Source of the DNA: Acidobacteriota bacterium
GTDB lineage: Bacteria > Acidobacteriota > Thermoanaerobaculia > Gp7-AA8
Direction of reading: 5' to 3'
Assembly: GCA_021325515.1 (NCBI GenBank)
Contig: JAJPHC010000032.1
Span: forward strand, 47,341-111,340
Length of the DNA: 64,000 bases
Shown here: in pieces, positions 27,951 through 36,407 of the stretch
Numbering within the stretch: the stretch's first letter is position 1
How the letters are laid out: the number at the start of each line of letters is the position of its first letter
Made by a program: the position numbers and the translations under genes
The notes under the pieces: model-generated
The model's input: only the letters and a program-made list of their open reading frames with translations
Told to the model about the DNA's origin: nothing
The model's database searches: none

Positions 27951-28616
27951 TTAGTTTTGCTGCCGATTCATCGCTAAGACTCTGTCGCAGCGTGCCGCCA
28001 ATTCCGGATTATGAGTCACTATAACCGACGTCAAACCACGCTTCGTGTGGCATTCCCGCATCAGATCGAAGACCTTCGCGCTCGTCTCGAGATCGAGATT
28101 GCCGGTTGGCTCGTCGGCCAGAAATAGCAGCGGATCGGTGAGAAGCGCGCGCGCAATCGCGACCCGTTGCTGTTCCCCGCCGGAAAGTTGATTCGGAAAA
28201 TGTCTCGACCGAGCTTCCAATCCAAGCTCCAACAACAGTGAAGCTGCTCTCTTCAACGCCGCGCTCTTTTCACTTCTTCCGATCCATCCCGGCATAGCCA
28301 CGTTCTCCTGCGCGGTGAACTCCGGAAGAAGATGATGAAACTGAAACACGAAGCCGACGTTTCGATTGCGGAAGCGCGCCAGTTCGTCGTTGTTCATCGA
28401 CGAGAGATCGGCGTCGCCGACGCGAATGCGCCCGCTGTCAGGACGATCGAGGCCGCCGAGCAGATGAAGCAGCGTCGACTTCCCGATTCCGCTGGGCCCC
28501 ACGATGGCCAGCATCTCACCCTTCTCGACTTCGATATGAATCGAGCTCAGGACAGGCACCGGGACCTCGGCGTTCCGGTACGTCTTCGAGAGCGCCTTCG
28601 CTTCGAGAAACGCCAT
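27951..28616 (-). CDS. lolD: LolD-like ABC transporter ATP-binding protein
   Basis: The 221-residue ATPase has Walker [10 protein letters not shown] at about 39-47, the [21 protein letters not shown]-loop region characteristic of LolD, the signature [15 protein letters not shown], Walker [14 protein letters not shown] and a His switch VTHN. LolD drives release of lipoproteins from the inner membrane with LolC and LolE. No permease gene is beside it here, which is unusual; partners may be elsewhere, or it may serve another MacB-type permease. It precedes clpC with a one-base gap. Confidence 0.85.
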   Translation of the reverse strand: MAFLEAKALSKTYRNAEVPVPVLSSIHIEVEKGEMLAIVGPSGIGKSTLLHLLGGLDRPDSGRIRVGDADLSSMNNDELARFRNRNVGFVFQFHHLLPEFTAQENVAMPGWIGRSEKSAALKRAASLLLELGLEARSRHFPNQLSGGEQQRVAIARALLTDPLLFLADEPTGNLDLETSAKVFDLMRECHTKRGLTSVIVTHNPELAARCDRVLAMNRQQN

Positions 28617-28692
28617 CGCGTTCGATTATAAGCACGCACCGTGCTCAAGCTTTGGTAAGCGAGCGAACAGAGCAGTGTGACGGGGAGCACGC

Positions 28693-28767
28693 ATGTACGA
28701 CAGGCGCCCTCGCCTGTCCGTGTAAAAAAGAGAGACAAAACGACAGGCGAGGGCGCCTGTCGTACAT
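28693..28767. repeat. Palindromic intergenic repeat, family A (copy 5)
   Basis: Arms ATGTACGACAGGCGCCCTCG and CGAGGGCGCCTGTCGTACAT are perfectly complementary, with a purine-rich A-tract loop of about 25 bases. The element ends two bases before the stop codon of the VWFA gene, so it may shape that transcript's 3' end. Confidence 0.9.
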
Positions 28768-28769
28768 CG

Positions 28770-30482
28770 TCACTCGGCTGCGACAGTTCTCGGCAGCTTC
28801 ACACTTGCGAGGCCGTACTCCCTGGCCACTTCGTCGTAGACGCCGACCGCGACGCGGTTGGTCTTCATGTCGGTCAGCAGATCGAACTTGTACCCGAACC
28901 TCTCGCCCTTCGCCCGCTTCACATCCTCCATCGAGAACGGCACGGTCCTGTGCGTCACCTCGCTGACGGAACCGAGGATGTCGCCCCAGGCGATGAAGAT
29001 GGAAAAGGCGCCGCGCTCGCCCTTCGCATCAGGCAGGGTCACGAGCGCTTTCGCGGGAACTTCGATCAGCACCGGCAGCAGCCAGAGACCCTTTCCGCTC
29101 GCTTTCGGCTTCCCGATTTTCACCTGCACAGGAATGTGTGCATCTTCGCCATTCTTCGCGAACAGGGATGCGACGACGCGATTCTTCATCTTCGTCTCAT
29201 CCGACTGTTCGATGAACTGATGACGCGCGCGTACGGTGAGGTCGCGGTTCTTCACCTTCACGACGATTTTGCGCGCGCGATCCTGGCGATGCGTCGTGGC
29301 GCGATAGGCGAGCGAGTAGTACGACGAGAAATCCTCCTCGATGCGCGGCAGCAGTTTGATCACATCACTTCCCGACGCGGCGAGGCCGCCGGTCTGGTCG
29401 GCGACGTACTGCAGCGCTGACGTTTCGTTGAGCATCGCCTGATAGGCATGTCCCGCGGCGGTCGCTTCGCCCGTCCCGGGCATGCGGCGGCTCTCGGCAT
29501 TCTGTACCCAGCCGGAGGTCTCGAGGCCGGCGGGATAGAGCATGTACATCGTGACGCCGTTGGCGTTCGCCGCCTTCGCCACCGACTCGATCTGCGCCGT
29601 CATGTTGTTCAGATCCTCGTACAGCGAGTGCGGCGCGTTGAGAGCATGGCGATCGGTCAGAAACTGCTGGCCGGCGATCGTCGAGAACGAGCGGCTGACG
29701 AAGATCATCGACTTCTGCCCGTCGAGACCGGAGATCGACTCGATCAACGCGCGCATCGCCTTCGTCTTCGCCTGCATGTCGTGCAGCTCATCGGTCGCAG
29801 CGCTGAGCTGCTCGAGCGACGGCATCGGGCCGCCCGCGGGCGCGCGATCCCCGCCGGCATTGCCCATTGATCCGCCGCCGCCACGGGCATTCGCTCCGGC
29901 GATGAAATCGGCGGCTTCCTGCTCGAAGAGCTGCTCTTCTTCGATCTGCCGGTAGTCGCCCGCTTTCCAGTAGTTCCGTTCCGCCGCCATCTTGTCGAGC
30001 ACGCGGTCGATCGCCGCCAGGTCGTCGGTGAACGGCAGCCGCGTGAAGAGCCGGTGCACCCAGGAGACGATCGTCACGGAGTCTCCCAGTCTAACGGTTT
30101 GATGCAGCAGGTCCTTCAATTCGGAAAAGAGCTGTTCACCGCTGTTCGATCCGAAACCCTGAAAGCGGTCGACGAAGACGACGAGCGTCCGATGCTGCCG
30201 CCGCGGTGCAGCCGGCGCCGGCGCGTCCGCCGTCCCCTCGACGGAGACCGCTTCGTTCTGGAGATCCGAGCGGTATTCGGCGAAGTTCGTGAGCGGCTGC
30301 GGCTTGCCGTCTTCGTAGATCACGAAATCGTCCTTCGCCAGTCCGGTGACATGCCTGCCGCTGCGATCGGTGACGAAGACGTCGACATTCACGATCGACA
30401 CTTCGATGGTCTCGCCGGCGCGCGGAATGTCCTGCGCGTAGGCGAAGGAAGCGAGGAGACAAAGCCAGAGTAGTTTTTTCAC
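28770..30482 (-). CDS. Acidobacterial-type VWFA-related secreted protein (paralogue 2)
   Basis: The 570-residue protein starts with a signal peptide (MKKLLWLCLLASFAYAQ). The region after it, VEVSIVNVDVFVTDRSGRHV-like and then GLAKDDFVIYEDGKPQ, is the opening pattern of the VWFA-related family common in Acidobacteria. A von Willebrand A-type fold follows (TLVVFVDRFQGFGSN, a large insert with a Gly-rich ARGGGGSMGNAGG loop near 200), then a C-terminal half with SYYSLAYRATTHRQDR. The function is unknown; these proteins are predicted to be exported. It is tandem with a related gene upstream, 10 bases away, and the pair is likely an operon from a duplication. Confidence 0.9.
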   Translation of the reverse strand: MKKLLWLCLLASFAYAQDIPRAGETIEVSIVNVDVFVTDRSGRHVTGLAKDDFVIYEDGKPQPLTNFAEYRSDLQNEAVSVEGTADAPAPAAPRRQHRTLVVFVDRFQGFGSNSGEQLFSELKDLLHQTVRLGDSVTIVSWVHRLFTRLPFTDDLAAIDRVLDKMAAERNYWKAGDYRQIEEEQLFEQEAADFIAGANARGGGGSMGNAGGDRAPAGGPMPSLEQLSAATDELHDMQAKTKAMRALIESISGLDGQKSMIFVSRSFSTIAGQQFLTDRHALNAPHSLYEDLNNMTAQIESVAKAANANGVTMYMLYPAGLETSGWVQNAESRRMPGTGEATAAGHAYQAMLNETSALQYVADQTGGLAASGSDVIKLLPRIEEDFSSYYSLAYRATTHRQDRARKIVVKVKNRDLTVRARHQFIEQSDETKMKNRVVASLFAKNGEDAHIPVQVKIGKPKASGKGLWLLPVLIEVPAKALVTLPDAKGERGAFSIFIAWGDILGSVSEVTHRTVPFSMEDVKRAKGERFGYKFDLLTDMKTNRVAVGVYDEVAREYGLASVKLPRTVAAE

Positions 30483-30492
30483 GGAAGATTTC

Positions 30493-32037
30493 TCACCAGC
30501 GCGACAGGGCGGCGGTGCCGCTCTTCGTCAACTCGATGCGCCGCAGGCCGTAATCCTTCGAGATCTCATCGAACACGCCGACGGAGATCCGTTTCGTGTC
30601 GCGATCCGCGACGACCTCGAAGGAATAGGTGACGGTCTCCGGCATCGCGGAGACCAGCGAGAATTTCTGCGTCTGCCTGACGACGTCGCCGATCTCGCCG
30701 CGGACTCCGCTCCAACCGGTATAGACCGCGAACTCGCCGCGTCCGCCATCGGTCATCAACGACGCGAGCGGAATGTAGATCGTGACCGGAATCGTGTAGC
30801 GATTCCCGCTGACGTAGCGCGGACTCCCCGCCTCGACCGCGATGTTCATCGACGAGACTTCCGGCTGATTGAACAGCGCGGCGATCACACGATCGCGCAT
30901 GCGCGTCTGATCGGATTTCTCCACGTACTCGCGCCGCGCGCGGACGAAGTAATCGCGATTCTTCGTCCGGACGACGATCGAGCGCGCCTCGTCGATGTTG
31001 TGATTCGCCGCGCGATAGCCGAGCGAGTAGTAGGCGTCGAGGTCTTCCGCCGCCTCCGGCAGTTGCTTCTCGATCTCCGTTCCCCACGCGAAGCGGCCGC
31101 CGGTCCCATCGGCGATCTGCTGCATGTACGGCGCGCGGCGATTGAACGACTCCTGCTCGCCCAGCTCCGCGCCCGGCGTCGTCCCGATCCCCTCGGGATC
31201 CAGCGCGTAAACCGTGACGCCATTCGCGTTGGCCGTCTTCGCGATGAAGTCGGCGAACGCGTCTCTTCCGCCCCTGCGCCCGTATGACGGCGCGAGATCG
31301 CCGGCAACTGCGGCGCCGTCGAGGTCCGGCGGCTCCAGATGATGCACTGCCATCACGAGCACCTTCTTCGCGTCGGAGCCGGCAATCGAATTCATCAGCG
31401 CGGCGATCGACGCGAGCATCTCGCGCGTTTTCATGAAGCGAAAGTGAGCGCTGGCCGAGCCGTGCCGCCGCGAATCGCGGCCTGCACCCCTGAATCCGCG
31501 CTCGGCGGAAATCGAGCTGAACGTCTGTTCGATCAACTGATCCCTCAGCGTGATCTCGTCCACGCCGGGACCCGATTCCGATGCGAGCGCGTCGAGCGTC
31601 TGATCGATCGACGCGAGCCGGTCGGTGAACTCGAGGCGCGTCTCGAGGCGATCGCCGAACGACACGATCCGCACCGCGTCGCCCGGCCTGACACTCCTGT
31701 GCAGAAACGAGCGCAGCCCGTTGAAAAACGCATCGCGGCGGAACGCTGCCGTGCGGAAGTGCTCCACGAACACGACGATCGTCCGCGGCTGCGGATGCAT
31801 CGCATCGCGAGCCTGCGACAGGCCGGCGAAATTCGAGATCGGCTGCGGCCTGCCGTTCTCCAGAATCTCGAAGTCGTCCTGCGTGAGGCCGCGCACGCGA
31901 TGTCCGGCGCGATCCGTCACGACCGCATCGACGTTCACGATCGAGACGTCGATCGTCGTGCCGAGGCGCGGGCTCCTCGAGGGTTCTGCCGCGACTGCAG
32001 TTGCGAGAAGAAGAACAGCAGTCCAACGACGGATCAT
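30493..32037 (-). CDS. Acidobacterial-type VWFA-related secreted protein (paralogue 1)
   Basis: The 514-residue protein has a signal peptide (RWTAVLLLATAVAAEP) and the same core as its neighbour: IDVSIVNVDAVVTDRAGHRV, GLTQDDFEILENGRPQP, TIVVFVEHFRTAAFRRD and YYSLGYRAANHNIDEAR. The metal-site Ser of a classic MIDAS (DxSxS) is not present in VFVEHFR, so it may not bind a metal in the usual way. A good ribosome binding site (AGAGGAG) precedes the ATG. It is divergent from the amidohydrolase gene and shares a symmetrical promoter with it. Confidence 0.9.
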   Translation of the reverse strand: MIRRWTAVLLLATAVAAEPSRSPRLGTTIDVSIVNVDAVVTDRAGHRVRGLTQDDFEILENGRPQPISNFAGLSQARDAMHPQPRTIVVFVEHFRTAAFRRDAFFNGLRSFLHRSVRPGDAVRIVSFGDRLETRLEFTDRLASIDQTLDALASESGPGVDEITLRDQLIEQTFSSISAERGFRGAGRDSRRHGSASAHFRFMKTREMLASIAALMNSIAGSDAKKVLVMAVHHLEPPDLDGAAVAGDLAPSYGRRGGRDAFADFIAKTANANGVTVYALDPEGIGTTPGAELGEQESFNRRAPYMQQIADGTGGRFAWGTEIEKQLPEAAEDLDAYYSLGYRAANHNIDEARSIVVRTKNRDYFVRARREYVEKSDQTRMRDRVIAALFNQPEVSSMNIAVEAGSPRYVSGNRYTIPVTIYIPLASLMTDGGRGEFAVYTGWSGVRGEIGDVVRQTQKFSLVSAMPETVTYSFEVVADRDTKRISVGVFDEISKDYGLRRIELTKSGTAALSRW

Positions 32038-32064
32038 GGTCGCTCCTCTGGATGGGGCAAAGTC

Positions 32065-32074
32065 ATTCTAGACT
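32065..32074. promoter_or_regulatory. Symmetrical divergent -10 (ATTCTAGACT)
   Basis: Around the palindrome TCTAGA the plus strand reads TAGACT (32069-32074) and the minus strand TAGAAT, both plausible -10 boxes for genes starting at 32081 and 32037. The plus-strand start codon is 7 bases after its -10, so that mRNA may be leaderless. Confidence 0.5.
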
Positions 32075-32080
32075 TCATTC

Positions 32081-33868
32081 ATGCGAAGACTCCCGACTGT
32101 AACCATTTCGATGCTGCTCACCGTCGTCCTGCATGCGCAGCCGGGCGACCTTGACGCTGCGCGCGCGCTCTTCGCGAGAAACATCGACGCGATCCATCGC
32201 CACGATCGCGAAGCCTACCTCGCGCTCTATCTGCACTCGCCGCAGCTCGTGCGCAGCGGTGCGGAGGGGCTTGCCGCCGGCTACGAGGAGTTCGCGAAGG
32301 CGGCCGGCGCCCGCTGGCCCGATGCGCTCGACGCGGATGACCTGCGCCTCACTCCGATTCAGCCCGGCATCGTCTACGGCACGTACCGTTATCGCGTTCG
32401 CTACGGTGGCGCGGAGCACAACGGCATCTCCGAACGGCTCTTCATCAGGACGAGTGACGGCTGGAAGATCGCGCTGACCGGTGCGGTCGATGCGCCTGCG
32501 GGCACGCCGCCGCCACCGCGCGCGATCGCCCACGCAACGCTCATCGATGGCACGGGCCGCGCGCCGCTGAAAGACGCGAACATCATCGTGCGCGACGGCC
32601 GCATCTCCTGTGCGGGCAACTGCGCGATTCCCGAAGGCATCGATGTCCTCGATGCGAAAGGGATGTTCGTCACGCCGGGGCTCATCGATGCGCACGTGCA
32701 TTTCTCGCAGACCGGATGGGCTGACGGCCGCCCCGATGCGCTCGACGTCCGCGCGGCGCATCCGTACGAGCAGGTCGAAGCGGATCTGAAATCGCACCCG
32801 CAGCGCTACGCGCGATCCTATGTCTGCTCGGGTGTGACGTCCGTCTTCGACGTCGGAGGGTTTCCGTGGACACTCGAGCTCGCGAATCGATTCGAAGGCG
32901 ACACGCTCGCGCCGCACGTCACGGCCGCGGGACCGCTCCTCTCGACGCTCGATCACTGGCTCAATCTTCCGGCCGAGCGGCAGTTCATCCACCTGAAGGA
33001 TGAGGAGACGGGCCACAGCGGCGTGCGGTATCTCGTCGCTCAGGGCGCAAAGGCGATCAAGGTGTGGTGGATCGTGAATCCCGACCTTCCCGTCGAGAAG
33101 TCGGAGCCGTGGGTCACAGCCGCCGGCTCTGAAGCTGCAAAACTGAAGGTGCCGCTCATCGTGCACGCCACGGGGCTGGCGGAGGCGAAGGGGGCGCTGC
33201 GCGCGGGGGCGACGCTGCTCGTACACAGCGTCGATGATCAACCTGTTGACGATGAGCTCATCGCGCTCGCGAAGAAGAATGGCGCGATTCTCATTCCGAC
33301 GCTCACCGTGCTGCGCGGCTATCTCAACATGTTCCGCGGCGTCGCCGATCACAAAGCGCCGGCGATCGACGATCCGAACCACTGCGTCGATCCGGCGACG
33401 ATCGCGCGGGTGAACGAGACCGCGACCGTCTCCACGAACATCGACATGCCGCAGCGCGTTGCGAGAGCTGCCGCGCGCGTGGAGAAGTCGGAGCGCTTCT
33501 CGCGCGAAAACCTGAAGAAGCTCGTCATGGCCGGAATCCCGATCGCGACCGGCACCGACGCCGGCAATCCGCTCACGCTGCACGGACCGGCGATCTACGC
33601 GGAGATGGAGGCGATGCAGTCCGCCGGGATGACGCCGATGCAGGTCATCGTCTCCTCGACCGCGATCGCGGCCAAGGCGATGCACATCGAGGACGTGACC
33701 GGCACGATCGCGAATGGAAAGGAGGCCGACCTGCTGCTCCTGAGCGCAGATCCGGCCGCGGACGTCGCCAACTTCCGCAAGATCTCGTACGTGATGCGCG
33801 GAGGTGCGCTACGATCGATCGGCGAGCTGAGCGCACTGGCGCAGAGTTCGCAGCAAACGAAGCCATGA
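32081..33868 (+). CDS. NTF2-like domain fused to an amidohydrolase
   Basis: The 595-residue secreted protein has a short signal peptide (TVTISMLLTVVLHAQ). Residues of about 22-140 look like a SnoaL/DUF4440 NTF2-like domain (ALFARNIDAIHRHDREAYLA ... ERLFIRTSDGWKIALTG). The rest is a metal-dependent amidohydrolase of the imidazolonepropionase-like type: GTGRAPLKDANIIVRDGRI, the first metal motif DAHVHF near 205, KAIKVWWI, HATGLAEAKGALRAG, HSVDD, and GTDAGNPLTLHGP with the catalytic Asp. Such enzymes hydrolyse cyclic amides or peptide bonds, often Xaa-Pro; the substrate is unknown. The domain fusion is uncommon. Confidence 0.85.
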   Translation: MRRLPTVTISMLLTVVLHAQPGDLDAARALFARNIDAIHRHDREAYLALYLHSPQLVRSGAEGLAAGYEEFAKAAGARWPDALDADDLRLTPIQPGIVYGTYRYRVRYGGAEHNGISERLFIRTSDGWKIALTGAVDAPAGTPPPPRAIAHATLIDGTGRAPLKDANIIVRDGRISCAGNCAIPEGIDVLDAKGMFVTPGLIDAHVHFSQTGWADGRPDALDVRAAHPYEQVEADLKSHPQRYARSYVCSGVTSVFDVGGFPWTLELANRFEGDTLAPHVTAAGPLLSTLDHWLNLPAERQFIHLKDEETGHSGVRYLVAQGAKAIKVWWIVNPDLPVEKSEPWVTAAGSEAAKLKVPLIVHATGLAEAKGALRAGATLLVHSVDDQPVDDELIALAKKNGAILIPTLTVLRGYLNMFRGVADHKAPAIDDPNHCVDPATIARVNETATVSTNIDMPQRVARAAARVEKSERFSRENLKKLVMAGIPIATGTDAGNPLTLHGPAIYAEMEAMQSAGMTPMQVIVSSTAIAAKAMHIEDVTGTIANGKEADLLLLSADPAADVANFRKISYVMRGGALRSIGELSALAQSSQQTKP

Positions 33869-34134
33869 CCGCCGAAGATTCGCGGGCGAATTTCGCCTAC
33901 TTCAGCAGCGAATACTCACAGGCTCTGCAGGCGCTCACCGCGCTCGAGAACCAGTCATCCACGCTCATGCTCCTCGGCAACATCGAGGAGCTGCGGACGT
34001 TCATCGACCAGTTCATCGCGATGGCGTCGCGGGTGAAAGCCGAGGCGGTGGAGCGCGACGAGCCGAACTTCGCGGAGTGGTTTCAGGAGCTGATCGAGCG
34101 CGCGGAAGAGCTCATTTCCTCCGCGAAAACGTAG
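33865..34134 (+). CDS. Small helical protein of unknown function
   Basis: The 89-residue protein starts inside the stop of the amidohydrolase gene (ATGA) and so is translated with it. It is acidic, alpha-helical and coiled-coil-like (ALQALTALENQSSTLMLLG, IDQFIAMASRVKAEAVER, WFQELIERAEELISSA). There is no signal peptide. I do not recognise a family. Its coupling to a secreted enzyme suggests either a cytoplasmic regulator or a chance neighbour. Confidence 0.65.
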   Translation: MTAEDSRANFAYFSSEYSQALQALTALENQSSTLMLLGNIEELRTFIDQFIAMASRVKAEAVERDEPNFAEWFQELIERAEELISSAKT

Positions 34135-34170
34135 TACCGCTTCGTTCCAGAGGTGACGGGGTTCCCGGAT

Positions 34171-35430
34171 ATGCTGGACGCGATTCTCATGTCCCTTACG
34201 CTCTCGCAACAGATCGACACCGCCGCCGCAGCGGTCGAATCGCGCGTGATCGCGACACGGCGCGACATCCATCAGCATCCCGAGCTCGGCAATCGCGAGA
34301 CGCGCACGTCGAAGCTCGTCGCCGACCGGCTCCGCGAGCTGAAGATCGAAGTCCGCACGCCGGTCGCGCACACCGGCGTCGTCGGCATTCTCAAAGGCGG
34401 CAAGCCGGGAGGCGCCGTCGCGCTGCGCGCGGACATGGATGCGCTGCCCGTCGTCGAGCAGGTCGACGTTCCCTTCAAGTCCACCGTGCGCACGACGTAC
34501 AACGGCCAGGAAGTGGGCGTCATGCACGCCTGCGGACACGACGCGCACGTCGCGATCCTCCTCGGTGTCGCCGAAGTGCTCGCCGGCATGCGCGAGCAGT
34601 TGCCCGGCACGATCGTCTTTCTGTTCCAGCCCGCCGAAGAAGGCGCGCCGGAGGGAGAAGAGGGCGGCGCGGAGCTGATGGTGAAGGAAGGAGCGCTCGA
34701 CAATCCGAAAGTCGGTGCGGTGTTCGGACTGCACGTCACGTCGCGCTTTCCTGTCGGAGAGATCGCCTATCGCCCCGGCTCGATGATGGCGGCGGTCGAT
34801 TCCTTCGTGATCAAGGTGCACGGCCGGCAGACGCACGGCGCCTATCCGTGGCTCGGCGTCGATCCCATCGTCGTCGCCTCGCAGATCGTCCTCGGGCTGC
34901 AGACGATTCCGAGCCGCCAGCTCGACTCCTCGCTCGCGCCTTCGATCGTCACCGTCGGCGCGATTCACGGCGGCGTCCGCAACAACATCATTCCGGATGA
35001 GGTCGAGATGATCGGCACGATCCGCTCGCTCGACGCGAAGATGCGGGAGGAGATTCACAGCAGGATCAAACGAACCGCGGAAGAGATCGCGAAGAGCGGC
35101 GGCGCGACGGCAGACGTCGCGATCACGACCGGCTATCCGATCACCTACAACGATCCTGCGCTGACGGAGAGGATGGCGCCGGTGCTCTCACGCGTCGCGG
35201 CCGGAAACGCGCAGGTGGTCAACGCTGTGCTCGGCGCGGAAGACTTTTCGTTCTATCAGCAGAAGGTGCCGGGCCTTTTCTTCTGGGTCGGCACGCGGCC
35301 GAAGAATCAGACGGCAGAAGAAGCAGCATCGAACCACTCGCCGAAGTTCTTCGTCGACGAATCGGGCTTGCTCCTCGGCGTGCGCGCGCTGGCCAATCTC
35401 GCGGTCGAGTATCTGAGCGGAGCGCGGTGA
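34171..35430 (+). CDS. M20D-family amidohydrolase (hippuricase/aminoacylase-like)
   Basis: The product (about 419 residues from this start) hydrolyses an N-acyl bond in an amino acid or peptide derivative. The family pattern is clear: RRDIHQHPELGNRE, ALRADMDALPVVE, HACGHDAHVAILLG, PAEEGAPEGEEGGAELM with the catalytic glutamate and HVTSRFPVGEIAYRPG. Residue choice for start is unclear: GTG at 34153, ATG at 34171 and ATG at 34189 are all in frame, and the last leaves the usual 20 or so residues before RRDIH. It ends one base before the stop codon of the convergent SDR gene. Substrate unknown. Confidence 0.88.
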   Translation: MLDAILMSLTLSQQIDTAAAAVESRVIATRRDIHQHPELGNRETRTSKLVADRLRELKIEVRTPVAHTGVVGILKGGKPGGAVALRADMDALPVVEQVDVPFKSTVRTTYNGQEVGVMHACGHDAHVAILLGVAEVLAGMREQLPGTIVFLFQPAEEGAPEGEEGGAELMVKEGALDNPKVGAVFGLHVTSRFPVGEIAYRPGSMMAAVDSFVIKVHGRQTHGAYPWLGVDPIVVASQIVLGLQTIPSRQLDSSLAPSIVTVGAIHGGVRNNIIPDEVEMIGTIRSLDAKMREEIHSRIKRTAEEIAKSGGATADVAITTGYPITYNDPALTERMAPVLSRVAAGNAQVVNAVLGAEDFSFYQQKVPGLFFWVGTRPKNQTAEEAASNHSPKFFVDESGLLLGVRALANLAVEYLSGAR

Positions 35431-36219
35431 TCACTCCCGCATCGCGCGATTCCAGTAGTCCGCTCCGCCGAGCCACTGCCCGCCATCGATCACGAACGAC
35501 TCGCCGGTGACGTACGACGCGTAGTCGGACAAGAGATACGCGGCGGCGTTTGCCACTTCTTCGAGACTCGCGAAGCGCCGCAGCGGAATCGTGCGGCGGA
35601 TTCCCTCTTCGATCTTCTCATCGGGAAACAGCCGCTTCGACGCGCCTTCGGTGTGCACCGGTCCCGGCGCCATCGCGTTCACACGAATGTTGTGGCGAGC
35701 CCATTCGACTGCGAGCGTGCGCGTCATCGCCAGCACGCCCGCCTTGGCACTTGCGGAGTGCACAACTCCCGGTGCACCGGTCCATGCGTAGTTGGCGATG
35801 ATGTTGAGGATCGAGCCGCCGCCTTTCGCGATCATGCGCCTGCCGATCGCGCTCGTGCAGTAGAACGTTCCGTTCAGCACGATGCCGATCACGGCGTTCC
35901 ATCCGTTGACCGACAACTGCTCCGCGGGCACGACGAAATTGCCTGCGGCGTTGTTCACGAGGAAGTCGATGCGGCCGGAATTGCTCTCGACCTTCGCGGC
36001 GAGCTGCTCCGCCGCCTCCGCATCGCGCACGTCGAAGACGAAGTAAGAGGCGCGCTCGCCCAACTCTTCCACCGCCTGCTTCAGATTCTCTTCCTTGCGG
36101 CTCGCGATGACGACTCGAGCGCCGAGGCGCACGAGCTCGCGAGCGATCCCAAAGCCGATGCCGGTGGCGCCGCCGGTGATGATGCCGGTGCGCCCTTCGA
36201 ATGTTTTTTCAGGAAGCAT
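35431..36219 (-). CDS. Short-chain dehydrogenase, 2,4-dienoyl-CoA reductase-like
   Basis: The 262-residue Rossmann-fold enzyme has the coenzyme motif TGGATGIGFGIA (15-26), NNAAGNFVVPAEQLSVNGW, and SILNIIANYAWTGAPGVVHS. The usual catalytic YxxxK is replaced by SxxxK within VVHSASAKAGVLAMTRTLAVE, which is a hallmark of dienoyl-CoA/trans-enoyl-CoA reductase-type SDRs. The likely role is NADPH-dependent reduction of unsaturated acyl-CoA during fatty-acid oxidation. The end has MAPGPVHTEGASKRLFP as in that family. A 188-base gap without a gene lies upstream; I see no clear promoter there. Confidence 0.82.
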   Translation of the reverse strand: MLPEKTFEGRTGIITGGATGIGFGIARELVRLGARVVIASRKEENLKQAVEELGERASYFVFDVRDAEAAEQLAAKVESNSGRIDFLVNNAAGNFVVPAEQLSVNGWNAVIGIVLNGTFYCTSAIGRRMIAKGGGSILNIIANYAWTGAPGVVHSASAKAGVLAMTRTLAVEWARHNIRVNAMAPGPVHTEGASKRLFPDEKIEEGIRRTIPLRRFASLEEVANAAAYLLSDYASYVTGESFVIDGGQWLGGADYWNRAMRE

Positions 36220-36407
36220 GTTGCCGGGATGATATCGCCGGCGTTTTCATTCGTCGCATCCGTCCTAAATCCGGTTCGCGCGTTCACCCGTAGCTAGGGA
36301 CATACAACGGCACGGAGCGTTTCCGCTGCCGGCAACAAGAAAAGCGGATCTGGCACCGGCCGCCCACGGAGCTCGGGTTCTGCTCCAGAAACTTCGGAGG
36401 AGAAAGT

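Noticed and set aside
36220..36407. Search for an RNA gene or riboswitch in the gap ahead of the DUF4331 gene
   Set aside because: No conserved stem layout or tRNA-like fold was recognisable by eye.
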